From Darksidea phi (Eukaryota > Ascomycota > Dothideomycetes > Pleosporales > Lentitheciaceae), in contig JASJFT010000138.1 of NCBI GenBank assembly GCA_030770425.1, positions 1 to 64,000 of the forward strand: a DNA stretch of 64,000 nt, in the 5' to 3' direction. Made by a program: the position numbers and the translations under genes. Every line of letters begins with the position of its first letter. Positions within the stretch are counted from its first letter, which is position 1. Shown one piece after another: positions 1-10,068 of the stretch. A model generated the notes under the pieces. That model did no database searches. It saw nothing but the letters and a program-made list of their open reading frames with translations, and was not told where the DNA came from.

Positions 1-62
1 TTTTTATTAAAACTCGACACGCCCAGGCCCAACCCGTTTGCCAAAACTTTTTCCTCTGAGCG

Positions 63-111
63 CCCCCCCCCCCCCCCCCAAAAAAAAAAAAAACCCCCCC
101 CCCCCCCCCCC
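63..111. repeat. Homopolymer run C17-A14-C18 inside a TOA2 intron
   Basis: Seventeen C, fourteen A and eighteen C follow one another at 63-79, 80-93 and 94-111. On the coding strand of TOA2 this is a G/T/G homopolymer block about 13 nt past a 5' splice site. Runs of this kind are prone to sequencing and assembly error, so the exact lengths are uncertain. Confidence 0.9.
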
Positions 112-124
112 GACCCGAACCCAC

Positions 125-380
125 CTTGAACGTCAACCTTGACTTGACCTTGTCAGCCAGTACGTCCGCTACCGCCTTGTCAAAGTTGGCGAGAATCTTC
201 ATAGCAAGCTGGGGTTCGATCCGGCGCTCGGTGATGAGGTTGTCCAGCGTGTCCGTGAGGGCGCCGCCTACACTGCCTCTTGTCAGCCAAGACGCTCCAA
301 ATCAGGTCCCAGGGTTGCGCGCAGTACCTGCTTCGGCGGTACAGCTCATAGTACTTGGCGTCCGCAGAGGTGGCAGCCAT
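125..380 (-). CDS. TOA2: Transcription factor IIA gamma (small) subunit, 5' part only
   Basis: This is the small subunit of the general transcription factor TFIIA, which stabilises TBP on promoter DNA in the nucleus. The visible coding exons are 328-380 and 125-272, joined across a GT-AG intron (273-327) that splits a Ser codon. They encode 67 residues with the family's typical N-terminus (KYYELYRRS), then [22 protein letters not shown] and VLADKVK. The second exon stops at GTGGG (position 124), the start of another intron. That intron carries a C17-A14-C18 homopolymer run and continues past the left edge, so the C-terminal beta-barrel is outside the window. The gene is divergent from VMA16, with about 214 bp between start codons. 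Family identity is strong; the 3' structure cannot be judged. Confidence 0.9.
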
Positions 381-594
381 ATTGACGAGTGGATGGGTTG
401 GTGTAGAAGTGATGGAGGCGCATATATGGTAGGGTCTTTATGCGGCAGCGGGCGCTTATGACTAAGCAGAATGGCGCTAGTGATTAGCTCCGCAGCAGCT
501 ATCATCGTCAGCTTCCCGTGCTTCCATCACCAGAAGGAGCTCCAATCAACCCACACCAACCCTTCATTTCCGCTTCTACTTTTTTTCGCTCGAG

Positions 595-1394
595 ATGTCT
601 CTCACGTATGGAGTTGGAGGCACGACGGCCGCCCTTGGTGTGGTCGGCCTGTGTGAGTGATCCTGCGGACCGGGTGTAGGCAGTCACTGATGGTTGATAG
701 ACATGCTCTTCAACGGCGAAGGAGAAGCCTTTAACGTATGCGATACCGTTTACGATTCATCGATCTCATTCTAACGCGCATTCACCAGGTCGGAGCGTTC
801 CTCGAAAGCGTTTCTCCATACACATGGGCGAGCTTGGGTATAGGCCTCTGCATAGGGTTGTCCGTTGTCGGATCGGCGTGGTACGTCTGTAGACTGGGGC
901 AACACGCATGCATCTGACCGAAGAATAGGGGAATTTTCACAACTGGAGTGTCCATTGTTGGCGGTGGTGTCAAGGCCCCGCGGATAAGAACGAAGAATTT
1001 AATATCCATCATCTTCTGCGAAGTCGTAGCCATCTATGGCGTTATCATGGCCATCATCTTCTCCTCGAAGCTCAACAACGTTGTGGGTGCCGAGGCGCTC
1101 TACACCCCTTCAAACTACTACACCGGCTATGCTTTGTTTTGGGCGGGGGTAACAGTGGGCGCATGCAACTTGATATGCGGCGTCTCGGTTGGGATCAACG
1201 GTAGCAGCGCTGCTCTGGCGGATGCAGCGGATCCTTCCCTGTAGGAGCTTCATCCCGAGTGCATATGGTTCGAAGGCTAACATGCGCTCAGCTTCGTCAA
1301 GATTCTCGTCATCGAAATCTTCAGCTCCATCCTCGGACTATTCGGTCTTATCATCGGGCTCCTGGTACAGAGCAACGCCCCAGAATTTGAATAG
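595..1394 (+). CDS. VMA16: V-type ATPase proteolipid subunit c''
   Basis: This is a subunit of the membrane rotor (Vo) of the vacuolar proton pump. Five exons (595-652, 701-735, 789-880, 929-1240, 1292-1394) join in frame to 199 residues. The product has a short N-terminus, a first hydrophobic hairpin, the proteolipid segment [12 protein letters not shown], and a helix with FCEVVAIYG. Glu93 in that helix is the expected proton-binding carboxylate. A second proteolipid repeat follows and ends [12 protein letters not shown]...NAPEFE. All introns are GT-AG and 45-56 bp long. The length is slightly below the 213 residues of yeast Vma16 because the N-terminal leader is short. Identity is secure; the first exon is the least constrained. 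Confidence 0.95.
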
Positions 1395-1822
1395 ACGTAT
1401 GCTCGACAACGCGCTTGGTGTAAGCGAACATATCGGGACCTGATTGAAAGTGGCCGACCGCCAGAGCGGACATTTTGGGAAACGCATAACGAGGCGCAAG
1501 TATGGCGTAATTCAGCGCCATTGTTCTTGTGAGCTGTACGACGTACATAGGGAACGAAGGACTTGTATAATGCATGTATTATGAACGAGTTCATCTTCAA
1601 TAGCAATCTGACAAAACCTTACCCGAAGTCAGCACGTCGTGTCGTCCTGTGGTCAATAGAGTTTGTTAGAATTCAGGAAGCGTTCTCGTTTCCATACTGC
1701 GCATCACTTAATCATTGCGTTCCCAGATGTACTGTCTACGCTCTACATGAGCAGACAGGCTTCGTGACCTGCATCAGTGGGGAGGGTGTAGGTGGCCCAA
1801 GCTTCTACTAAAATGCATTAGC
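1395..1822. other. Intergenic, VMA16 to cnxE
   Basis: Downstream of VMA16 and upstream of cnxE. I see only short overlapping open frames without family features or a signal peptide, and no RNA gene. Confidence 0.6.
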
Positions 1823-4164
1823 ATGGCGGGACATCGCGCAACCAACAATCTTCATATCACTTTAAACGCCATGTCCGAAGCTAAGCTGAAGGCTGCCATT
1901 CTCATCATATCGGAGACGGCATCGAATGACCCGTCAACAGACAAGTGTATACCAATACTGAAGGAAGTTTTCAGCAACTTCGGAAACGACCAATGGGAGG
2001 TTTCTGCGACCGAAATTATACCTGATAGCATCTTGGACATTCAGAAACATATTCGAGCATGGACGGATAGTGAGGAGCATGTTAATCTGATTGTTACTAG
2101 CGGAGGCACAGGGTTTGCGACAAAGGATGTGACTCCAGAGGTATGAGATTCGGTGCTGAGGCGTCTGCGGAGAATCGCGTTGATTTTGATGAAGGCAGTT
2201 ACGCCACTTTTGGATAGACAAGCACCAGGTCTTGTGTAAGCTCTTTGTGAGGTATTTAGGAAAGATGAGGGCTAATGTGTACTCAGTCATGGCATGCTTG
2301 CTTCTTCCCTTATGGTGACACCGTGTACGTGCCTAGTATACTTACGCGAAATCTCACACTGACGTTGCATAGTTGCTATGATGGCGAGGCCGGTCGCTGG
2401 CGTACGAAAGAAGACGCTCATTTTGACGCTACCTGGTTCACCTAAAGGAGCCAGGGAAAACTTGGAAGCGGTACTAAAGCTGCTACCGCATGCTTGCGTC
2501 CAAGCCGCTGGTGCGGCTTCGAGACCGCTGCATAAAGGTGGGGTGGAGAAGCTCGAAGCAGATGCTGGTGTATCATCTTCTGGGGCGGTTAGAGGTGAGT
2601 CTGCAGGGACTCAGGTTTGCCAGCTTTTCAAGTATAAGTATTGACAAAATTAGGGGCAACAGGTGAGCGTCAGCACCAGCATCGTCATCATCATGGACAT
2701 AATCACTCTCACGGACATGGCAGCCACGTAGGTCCAAAAGCACATACAAAACCAGAAGAGCAGCCACAGTCGAATGATCCGAATGCAGGCCCAACGCGCA
2801 GATACCGGTCGTCGCCGTATCCCATGCTATCTGTAAATGAGGCTCTAAAGCTCATTTCAGAGCAGACTCCGGATCCAGTCATTGAAAAGGTGCCTGTGGA
2901 CATGTCTCTCGGAGGTTCGGTGCTCGCAGAGGATGTCAAAGCTACGGAATCAGTCCCTGCCTTTCGTGCCAGCATTGTAGATGGATACGCAGTCAAGATC
3001 CCTTCGTCTAGCAAGTTTCAAAAGGGTGTATATCCCTTGGCGCTTGTCTCCCATGCGCAAGCAGGAGAGGTCAAAGAACTGAAGGAGGGTGAAATTGCAC
3101 GTATAACTACCGGCGCCCCATTGCCTCCCGGGGCGGATGCCGTGGTCATGGTAGAAGATACAGTATTGAAGACGCAGACCGAAGATGGCAAGGAAGAGAA
3201 AGAGATTGAGATTCTCACAGACGAGATCAAAGCGGGTGAAAATGTTCGCGAAGTCGGTAGCGATGTCAGGGAGGGGGACACCATCATGAAGAAGGGAGAA
3301 GGTGTCACTGTCGTTGGAGGCGAGTTTGGTCTACTCGCATCAGTAGGCACAACCAAAGTCTCAGTCTACAGACGGCCAGTAGTCGGCGTTCTGAGTACAG
3401 GAGACGAGATTATACCTCACGACAGACCCGACCCTCTGAAGCTTGGTGAGGTAAGAGATACGAATCGACCCACGCTTCTCACATCAATACGAAATCACCA
3501 ATATGAGGCGGTGGATCTGGGCATAGTCTCGGATAAGTAGGTGTTACTCACGCTTTCATCATATTCCTCCTATCTGACATCCCGCAGACCCGGTGCCTTA
3601 GAACAGACTCTCCGTGACGCACTTCGCCGCGTCGATGTAATCATCACTTCAGGCGGCGTCTCAATGGGCGAACTCGACCTCCTGAAACCCACAATCGAGC
3701 GCTCCCTCGGTGGAACAATCCATTTTGGCCGCGTCAACATGAAGCCCGGCAAACCCACCACCTTCGCTACCCTCCCCGTTAAAACCTCTGATGGCATGCG
3801 TACTACCAAAACAATCTTCTCACTACCGGGGAATCCCGCATCAGCGGTCGTTACCTTTCACCTCTTCGTACTACCGAGCTTGCATCAGCAAAGCGGAATC
3901 ACACCAGTTGGACTGCCAAAGGTGAAAGTTGTGTTAGAGGAGGATGTGAGAATGGACAGGGGACGGCCGGAGTACCATCGAGCGGTTGCGAGTGTGAAGA
4001 GTGATGGGACGTTGGGAGCTAGTAGTACGGGTGGGCAGAGGAGCTCGAGAATTGGCAGTTTCAAGGGGGCAAACGCGTTACTTTGTATGCCTGCTGGGGA
4101 GGGTACGATGAAGAAAGGAGAGAGAGTCGATGCGCTGCTTATGGGGAAGCTGGGTGTAGTCTAG
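1823..4164 (+). CDS. cnxE: Molybdenum cofactor synthesis fusion protein (MogA-MoeA, gephyrin/CnxE type)
   Basis: This two-domain cytosolic enzyme adenylylates molybdopterin and then inserts molybdate, giving the cofactor of nitrate reductase, xanthine dehydrogenase and sulfite oxidase. Six exons (1823-2140, 2195-2235, 2287-2324, 2373-2594, 2654-3536, 3588-4164) give 692 residues. The N-terminal G domain shows [16 protein letters not shown], the Met-rich stretch [14 protein letters not shown], and [22 protein letters not shown] linker at residues 214-231 has ten His. The E domain shows [45 protein letters not shown] and [12 protein letters not shown]. The domain order matches fungal CnxE. The start could instead be the in-frame Met at 1871, which gives 676 residues and lies closer to the first conserved strand. 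Identity is very secure. Confidence 0.95.
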
Positions 4165-4662
4165 CCTTGGGTGGGCATATTGCACGAAGCATTTGCTGCT
4201 TCTGAATGCAAAGGACCGCATCAGCGGGAGATGGGTCCAAGCTTTACATCGTGCGTTCCTGCAATGATATCCAAGCAGCACTTTGATCTTGAGTTACCAG
4301 GGATGAGTGCTGTCAGGGACTGAGAGGGGTCGATCCTAACTGGATGATTACGACCAGGGTTGGACCGCACTTGAGCTATCACTCGATGCTTCCATCGCGC
4401 TTTTTGTTGCACATCTTTGTATTTCGTGGAGGTAACTGTCAGTGGGAACCCAAGGGCGATGGCGTTTCCTTCCTGTCCTCTATGTACAGGCGAGTCGCAG
4501 CCGATCATTCTCCCTTCGCTTGAGATAGCACGACCGACGCTGCCAAACTTCATTTGGAAACATAACGCTATTTTTGTCATGACTACGAGCATATATTTGT
4601 CGAGCGATTGCATATCACTTCTCCTTGCAACAAAACCATTAGTACCACAATATCCAGTTTCC
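4165..4662. other. Intergenic, cnxE to nucleotidyltransferase-like gene
   Basis: The downstream open frame extends to an in-frame ATG at 4417, but residues 4417-4662 would encode no recognisable domain. I treat it as 5' leader. No other feature seen. Confidence 0.5.
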
Positions 4663-5847
4663 ATGGCACCGAACAGCACGATGGCCTCTCCCAAAGCTGT
4701 ACCATTCGCAGAACCTCCGCACAACCCAAACTCTTCACGCGCTGAGGAATTTCTGCAATTGCCTGACTCGAGGCTCACTGAGGAACTCCCAAATTCCGCA
4801 CTCGATTTGGACACTTCGGCTTTCGCAGGCACAGGGATGCCATCAAATCCCGCGTTTCATTCACATTCAACAGTTCGCTCAGGCTTGACAATTGATCCAA
4901 ACCCAACATCTCGGCCATCTTCCACAGCATTTAAGAGTCTCCCGTCCAGGCCAGTCTTTCCTCCCTACCCAGCCACCCGCCCTGTGCGAAGTGGCCGTCT
5001 GCACGATGCAGCCATCTCCTTAGAACGGTTACTCTGCTCTGCCGGTATCAAATTCGGCATCTTCGGTGGCTACGCGATGGTAGCCAATTTAGACAGCCCT
5101 CGCAGTACAAACAACGTCGAATGCCTAGCCTCTGGATCCATGCCCATGATATGCGAGGCTCTACCCAAATCTAGATTTACCGTATCACAACTGTCCCCAA
5201 GTGAAGACTACGCTGTTTTCAGCTGGAAACAGCGTACCACTGATCCAGAAATACCCGTACAAATCGTCATCTACTTCGACAGGTGTGAGTTATTTCGCGT
5301 TACAAAGTCAGATCTGGAACATACGCTAATTTCTACCCTAATCGTCAGATCCAGGTATGCTTCAACATGTTTAAGCACTTTGTAGCGAGCCAAAAGCTAA
5401 CAGTACGAGGACATAGGTATTCACCCCGATTTCATCGATCATCACTGGTGCGCTATTCCCAGGCCCATCATCGGCGATAACCATCGAGGCATCACCATGT
5501 TTATGTCGCCCTTCCGCATCTTCAGAGAGAAACTTGCAGCGATTGCCGTCAGCAAAGATCCGAGTCCGGATCAAGTGGCGGATCTATATTGGATATGGAA
5601 GAGCTTTGAGCGGCAAATCATAGAGAGGCAGCGGGAGCTCGATCATTGGGTTGTGGAGAGTGCACTTAATAGGCACGTCGACTCATTGGGCTGGATACTC
5701 AACAAGTTGGGGACCGATGTTCCCTATGTATCAAAGGCTTCGAAGGCGACTCCTATGGGTGAAAAGGTGGTTCCTTTGTCCAACAGTAAGAGGCTAGTGG
5801 GGGAGGTGCAGATACGATTGCTTGGATGGTACGTACCCTGGAGCTGA
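4663..5847 (+). CDS. Nucleotidyltransferase-fold-like protein, function unknown
   Basis: Three exons (4663-5284, 5349-5368, 5404-5847) give 361 residues. The middle exon is only 20 nt and is placed so that FDRYPGMLQH runs into YEDIGIHPDFID. Residues 1-110 are Pro/Ser-rich and probably disordered. The next segment, GIKFGIFGGYAMVANLDSPRSTNNVE (from about residue 128), resembles the GG-x-A...R-x-T-x-D-x-[DE] start of minimal nucleotidyltransferases. The first acidic residue of the expected pair is Asn (STNNVE), so catalysis is doubtful. The C-terminal half is helical and charged (about residues 240-330). The second 5' splice site (GTTTAAG) is weak. An upstream in-frame ATG at 4417 is possible. 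The fold call is inference; the function is unknown. Confidence 0.7.
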
Positions 5848-6655
5848 AGTCAGTCGGCAGCGAAACTGAGATCGGGTTGTTGCTGTAATACAAGGCGTAC
5901 TAGCGTGCTCGGAGATATTCTTGCTTTTATGTCAAGGAATGCATCCTCCCAGGACAGACGCGAGTTCGCAATGATGCCGTAGTAACATCTCACGTCGAGC
6001 GCTTCCTGTACCTTCCATCCTGTAATCGTAGTGTGGTTTATTACTCGTCAGACCTAAGCAGTCAATCCTCAGGCTCTCGATGATGCGCAAGCCTAATTGA
6101 TGGAGATGCTCAGATGAAGTAGCTGGAAGTGTATGTGCGGATCCAGATTTCGCTCGACCGGGTCAGAGATTATGCAATTTTTCTACACATACAGTGCCAG
6201 CAAAAAGGGTCATGTTGCCAAGTCTATAGCCAAAGATGGAGTAGCTGCAATCTGACTTTGATGCTGTTAGTATTGAGTAGGACTAAGTCGAGCTGTTATG
6301 TGACACGCCTTGATGATATTCGCTTCATCTCATGTCCTAAAGAGGTGTAGGATAGGTCTTTGCGCTTTAGAATACCCATCTTCAGAGCCCTTATGGGTTT
6401 CCGGTTTTTTCCGAGGCGAGCCGGCCCTGGCAAAACTTGTCATGAATGGCGACCGCTCCCTTCCGTAATCGATCTTACCATCTAGGAGTCCGAAATCGCT
6501 TTATAGGGAATGTTCCGATGCGCGGACATTCCCCATGCGTCGATCCACACGCGACAATGGTTTCAGATGCGTTACAGAAAACAGGGGGTGGATGAACATC
6601 GCGAACTCCACCATCCTTGAGCGTCAAATTCTTGTGAACCAAATTGATCAACATT
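5848..6655. other. Intergenic, about 800 bp
   Basis: Stop codons are frequent in all frames and I see no conserved motif. The last 100 bp before 6656 is the leader of the SET-domain gene. A start at 6644, four codons upstream, is also in frame. Confidence 0.55.
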
Positions 6656-7882
6656 ATGGCTTCGAAAGTTCTTCTCGCTGTGTTGCTAGCCGTTCCGCAG
6701 CTCTCTGCGGAAGCTTCTAAAGATTACTGCGGCTGGCCAACACAGCCACAGCACCTCCTCGCCAAAACACCCGAATCATGTCCTCAGGCCACCTTTGACG
6801 AAGTACGCGAAGCCGATGTTTATTCAGAATCTGGCTGGTCCTACGTCCCATATTGCATTTCCGGACCCCAGCGGCAATACTGTGTTCACACGAACAAACA
6901 TTTTCAATCAAGCAAAAGCCTCAGCATCATTGCAACTCCCAAAGCCGCCAAAGCGGCTTCCCGGGCCTTTCAACATGTCCGGAATGTGCCGGTCTCTGGG
7001 GGCAAAGAGGACAGGTATGAGGTACAAGATGTACCAGGCAAGGGCAAGGGTTTGATTGCGAAGCGGACGATCAAGAAGCGAAGCCGGATCATGCTCGATT
7101 CACCGCGTATCATTGCAAGTTCGAAGTTGCCTTTCTACGTCGGGCCTGCTGAAGGCTTGGAGCTGCTCAATGTTGCTGTTGAGAGGCTTTCGCGGGCTGA
7201 TGAAGAACTAGTAATGTCGTTGGACAAGAGCTCGGGAGGCACTGGTGTGGATGACGTGTTGAAGACGAACTCTTTTGCCTGCCAAATCAACGATGACGGA
7301 GTGGAGGATGCGTACCTGTGTCTTTTCCCTGAGGTTGCCCGGATCAATCATGCTTGTCGGCCAAACGCTCATGCGCGGTTTATTCCACAGACGCTCATGA
7401 TGGAAATCAAGGCGTTGCGAGACATTAACCCAGGAGAGGAAATTAGCATATCATATGGCAAGCTCGACATCAAGCATGCGGACCGCCAAAAGTTGTATAA
7501 GGAAGCATGGGGCTTCACATGTACGTGCGAGCTGTGCACCGCGGGTGCATATGGAACCAAGGGCAGCGATCAACGACGGACGCAATTCGGTCGCTTACGC
7601 GAAAAGCTGAACTCAATTACGGCGGAAACGTATGATGCGCAGCAGATTATTGCTTGGGAAAAGCAAGTCTTTGAAATTAGTGAGAAGGAAGGGTTCGAGG
7701 TCCTCATCGCCGAGGACTACGAAAGAATGGCATATGTGCATTCTGGGTTGGGATCATTGGAGGAGGCCCGCTCTTGGGCTCAAAAAGCAAAAGACAGTTT
7801 GGTCGAGTGGACGATAGTAGCTGGTGGCCCAGACAACGAGCTCAGGCGAGTGGAAGACCTGTTGAAGGAATTAGGGGCTTGA
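6656..7882 (+). CDS. SET-domain protein with N-terminal signal peptide
   Basis: A single exon encodes 408 residues from 6656. It opens with a classical signal sequence (Lys4, then VLLAVLLAVPQL, then Ala-Ser) followed by a Cys-containing segment. The SET domain spans about residues 120-270. It carries NHACRPNAHARF (the NH-x-C-x-PN core, residues 231-242), GEEISISYG (260-268) and the post-SET zinc Cys cluster FTCTCELCT (287-295). A helical C-terminal region resembles the TPR-like tail of SMYD/SET5-type proteins. SET proteins normally methylate lysines in the nucleus or cytosol, so an entry signal for the secretory pathway is unusual. The substrate and the real location are unknown. No intron interrupts the frame. 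Confidence 0.88.
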   Translation: MASKVLLAVLLAVPQLSAEASKDYCGWPTQPQHLLAKTPESCPQATFDEVREADVYSESGWSYVPYCISGPQRQYCVHTNKHFQSSKSLSIIATPKAAKAASRAFQHVRNVPVSGGKEDRYEVQDVPGKGKGLIAKRTIKKRSRIMLDSPRIIASSKLPFYVGPAEGLELLNVAVERLSRADEELVMSLDKSSGGTGVDDVLKTNSFACQINDDGVEDAYLCLFPEVARINHACRPNAHARFIPQTLMMEIKALRDINPGEEISISYGKLDIKHADRQKLYKEAWGFTCTCELCTAGAYGTKGSDQRRTQFGRLREKLNSITAETYDAQQIIAWEKQVFEISEKEGFEVLIAEDYERMAYVHSGLGSLEEARSWAQKAKDSLVEWTIVAGGPDNELRRVEDLLKELGA

Positions 7883-8719
7883 TGACGATGGGATGTGAGG
7901 TATCCCTTGCTCACAGTAATTGGGCACGACAGCGTATTTTCGCAATGTCTATACCTACCAAGGAGAGGCCTGGAACAATGTTGTAGGGGAAGACCTGGGA
8001 TGGCGTAGTACTTGCTAGGGTAGTTGCACCGACCGAACCAATCGCAGTCAGCCCTAGCCCTACCTCACGTCAACACCTCAAGCCACCATTCATGCACTTT
8101 GACTACTCACAGCATCAACACCCTTTATCCGCAAGATTGGGGCTCATGTATTGCAGCCCAAGCCTAAACAAAGCCAACACCACACCTTCTCCTGCAGACT
8201 TCCAAACTGTATCGGAAATCTAGGCGCTGTCGGCAACCGGTTTTCCCACCGGTACCTCGGACTTCGGTTTTCCATAGGGCGCCCCAATTCCCACATACGG
8301 ACATGTTTCTTCTTCAAGGCCACGCTGTCGGTACCAAAGCCTAGTATCGCGGTAGCAGTCCGTGATCTTTCCTTTCCTATACCGACAAGCGAACGCGCCG
8401 AGGCCACATCTGCGTTACCCCAGCCCATCACCTACGGGGATGCCGCTGTGGAGTTTTATGATGCGTTTCACTTCGCGAAAGACGTGCAGGCGCCAGCTGA
8501 GCAGAACCATGCGCATCGTCGCACAGAATCAGAGTGTAAATGAAGTAATGCAATTTCGTGCTGTGTGTCCCATCGTCTGGGGTGGCCTCATATGTAGCTC
8601 TTTGGTCGCCTTGTTTACGACCGCCCTTTGCGCGTCGACGTCCCCTTTTGCTTTCGTCCTCTCCGTACGTTCTCTTCTTGGTACTCGTTTCGTGGCTATT
8701 TACTGTGTTTTGTTTAATA
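7883..8719. other. Intergenic, about 840 bp
   Basis: Overlapping frames at 8151-8543 and 8362-8814 have no recognisable domain, and the second runs into the next gene in a different frame. I judge the region to be 3' and 5' flanks only. Confidence 0.55.
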
Positions 8720-9698
8720 ATGGTGCGTTCGTTTACTTTCGTCACTCTTTCTGCTGTGGTTTGCGGGTCGCTTTTGGGTGTGGCAAGGGCGGAGCAGAAA
8801 TGCTACGGCCTTAATGGGACAGAACTCGATTCCACATACGGGCCTTGCAACCCAGACGTCAAGCACTCAGGCTGTTGCGCAATCCGTCGTCCTGCCGGCT
8901 CTGTCGATATATGCCTCGACAATGGACTATGTATGGCGACGAGTGGTCAGTTTATGGGATCGATATGGCAGGATGGATGTACGGATCCCACGGGTAAAGA
9001 TGCTGGGTGTCCGAAGATGTGTCCGGATGGTATGTATCTCTTCATAAAAGGCCTTTCAATGTTGGGTTTGAGCAATGACGCTAACTTACCCCGTAGCCAG
9101 AGATGACTTCGGCGGTTTGAAGCAAGTACTCGCGTGGAACATCCAAATGTGCGACTACGGCTCCTACTGCTGCCGCGAAGTCAACGACCGCAACAACTGC
9201 TGCAACAACGCCACAGCGCCAAAGATCAGGACCAACTCCCTCGGCGCATTCAAATTCGAAACCTCCACAGCTGGCGCTTCCACAACCGCAACCGCAGCAG
9301 CAGTATCGACTCCATCATCCTCATCCAGCGAACCTACCCAGGTCGTTGGCACAGCAGCGAGCACAGGCGTCCCATTCACAGCCTCCCCCACCGCATCCGC
9401 CGAAGAAATCTGTGCCTCCGAAAAGCGCAAAACAGCCACCGTCGGAGGCGCTGTAGGCGGCGTCCTCGGCGCCGCCCTCATCGGCGCATTCATCGCCATG
9501 TTCTGGCTCTACAAGAAAGAAAAGCACCAACGCAAACTCAAAGAGCACTACGAATCTCAGTTCGAGGTTTCTTCTGCGTACTGGCCTCGTCCTCATACTC
9601 TGGTCGTCGAGGCTGATTCTGAAGTGCCCGGAACGCCCGTGGAGAAGGAGGCCGATGTTGTGGTTGTTGGTGATGGGCACAGGAGGGGCGAGGCATAA
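8720..9698 (+). CDS. Cys-rich single-pass membrane protein with signal peptide
   Basis: Two exons (8720-9029, 9097-9698) encode 303 residues. A signal peptide of about 24 residues ends VARA. The ectodomain to about residue 145 has 15 or more Cys, including three adjacent pairs (residues 52-53, 128-129, 138-139), and N-glycosylation sequons. A Ser/Thr/Ala-rich stalk (about 158-206) leads to one Gly/Ala-rich transmembrane helix (about 217-241), then the basic stop-transfer KKEKHQRK and a short acidic cytosolic tail. This layout (Cys ectodomain, O-glycosylated stalk, one helix) is common in fungal cell-surface and wall-sensor-like proteins. I recognise no named domain, and a receptor or sensor role is only inference. 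Confidence 0.85.
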
Positions 9699-10068
9699 GG
9701 ATGTCGTGTCGGCGTTTACCCGATGAGGTCTAGATGACTGTGTGAGTAATGTGTTATTGGCTAATGTATGGAGTATTGGGTTATGATGATGATGGTAAGG
9801 CTGGGTTATGAGAAAGATAGAGCTTGGGGTTTCGGGTTAGGTTTTAGGTTTCGGTTTCAGGCTCAGTTTCGGGTATACCCTTTCACTCGTTCTCTGTACA
9901 ATGGTATGCCGTTGGAAGTATGTAATTCTTAGTTTTTTTTTGTAAAGCTCATTATGGATAGTCAAGACGGGACGTATCTACTCCACCCTCCTGCGATGGA
10001 GAGGGTCGCTATGTGTTGCTCATTATGCAAAGCACCTTAAGGTCATCCAGCCTTACAATCCCCGTCAT
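9699..10068. other. Convergent 3' flanks of the Cys-rich gene and the GH2 gene
   Basis: Noncoding spacer between two converging genes. It contains a T/G-rich stretch around 9828-9880 with degenerate GGTTT/GGTTTC steps, which looks like 3' UTR sequence. Confidence 0.5.

Noticed and set aside
4417..4662. N-terminal extension of the nucleotidyltransferase-like protein
   Set aside because: In frame, but it encodes no recognisable segment and the internal ATG at 4663 is a better start; kept only as an alternative.
9828..9880. Telomere-like TTAGG/GGTTT steps
   Set aside because: Irregular spacing, no uniform TTAGGG array; probably T/G-rich 3' UTR.
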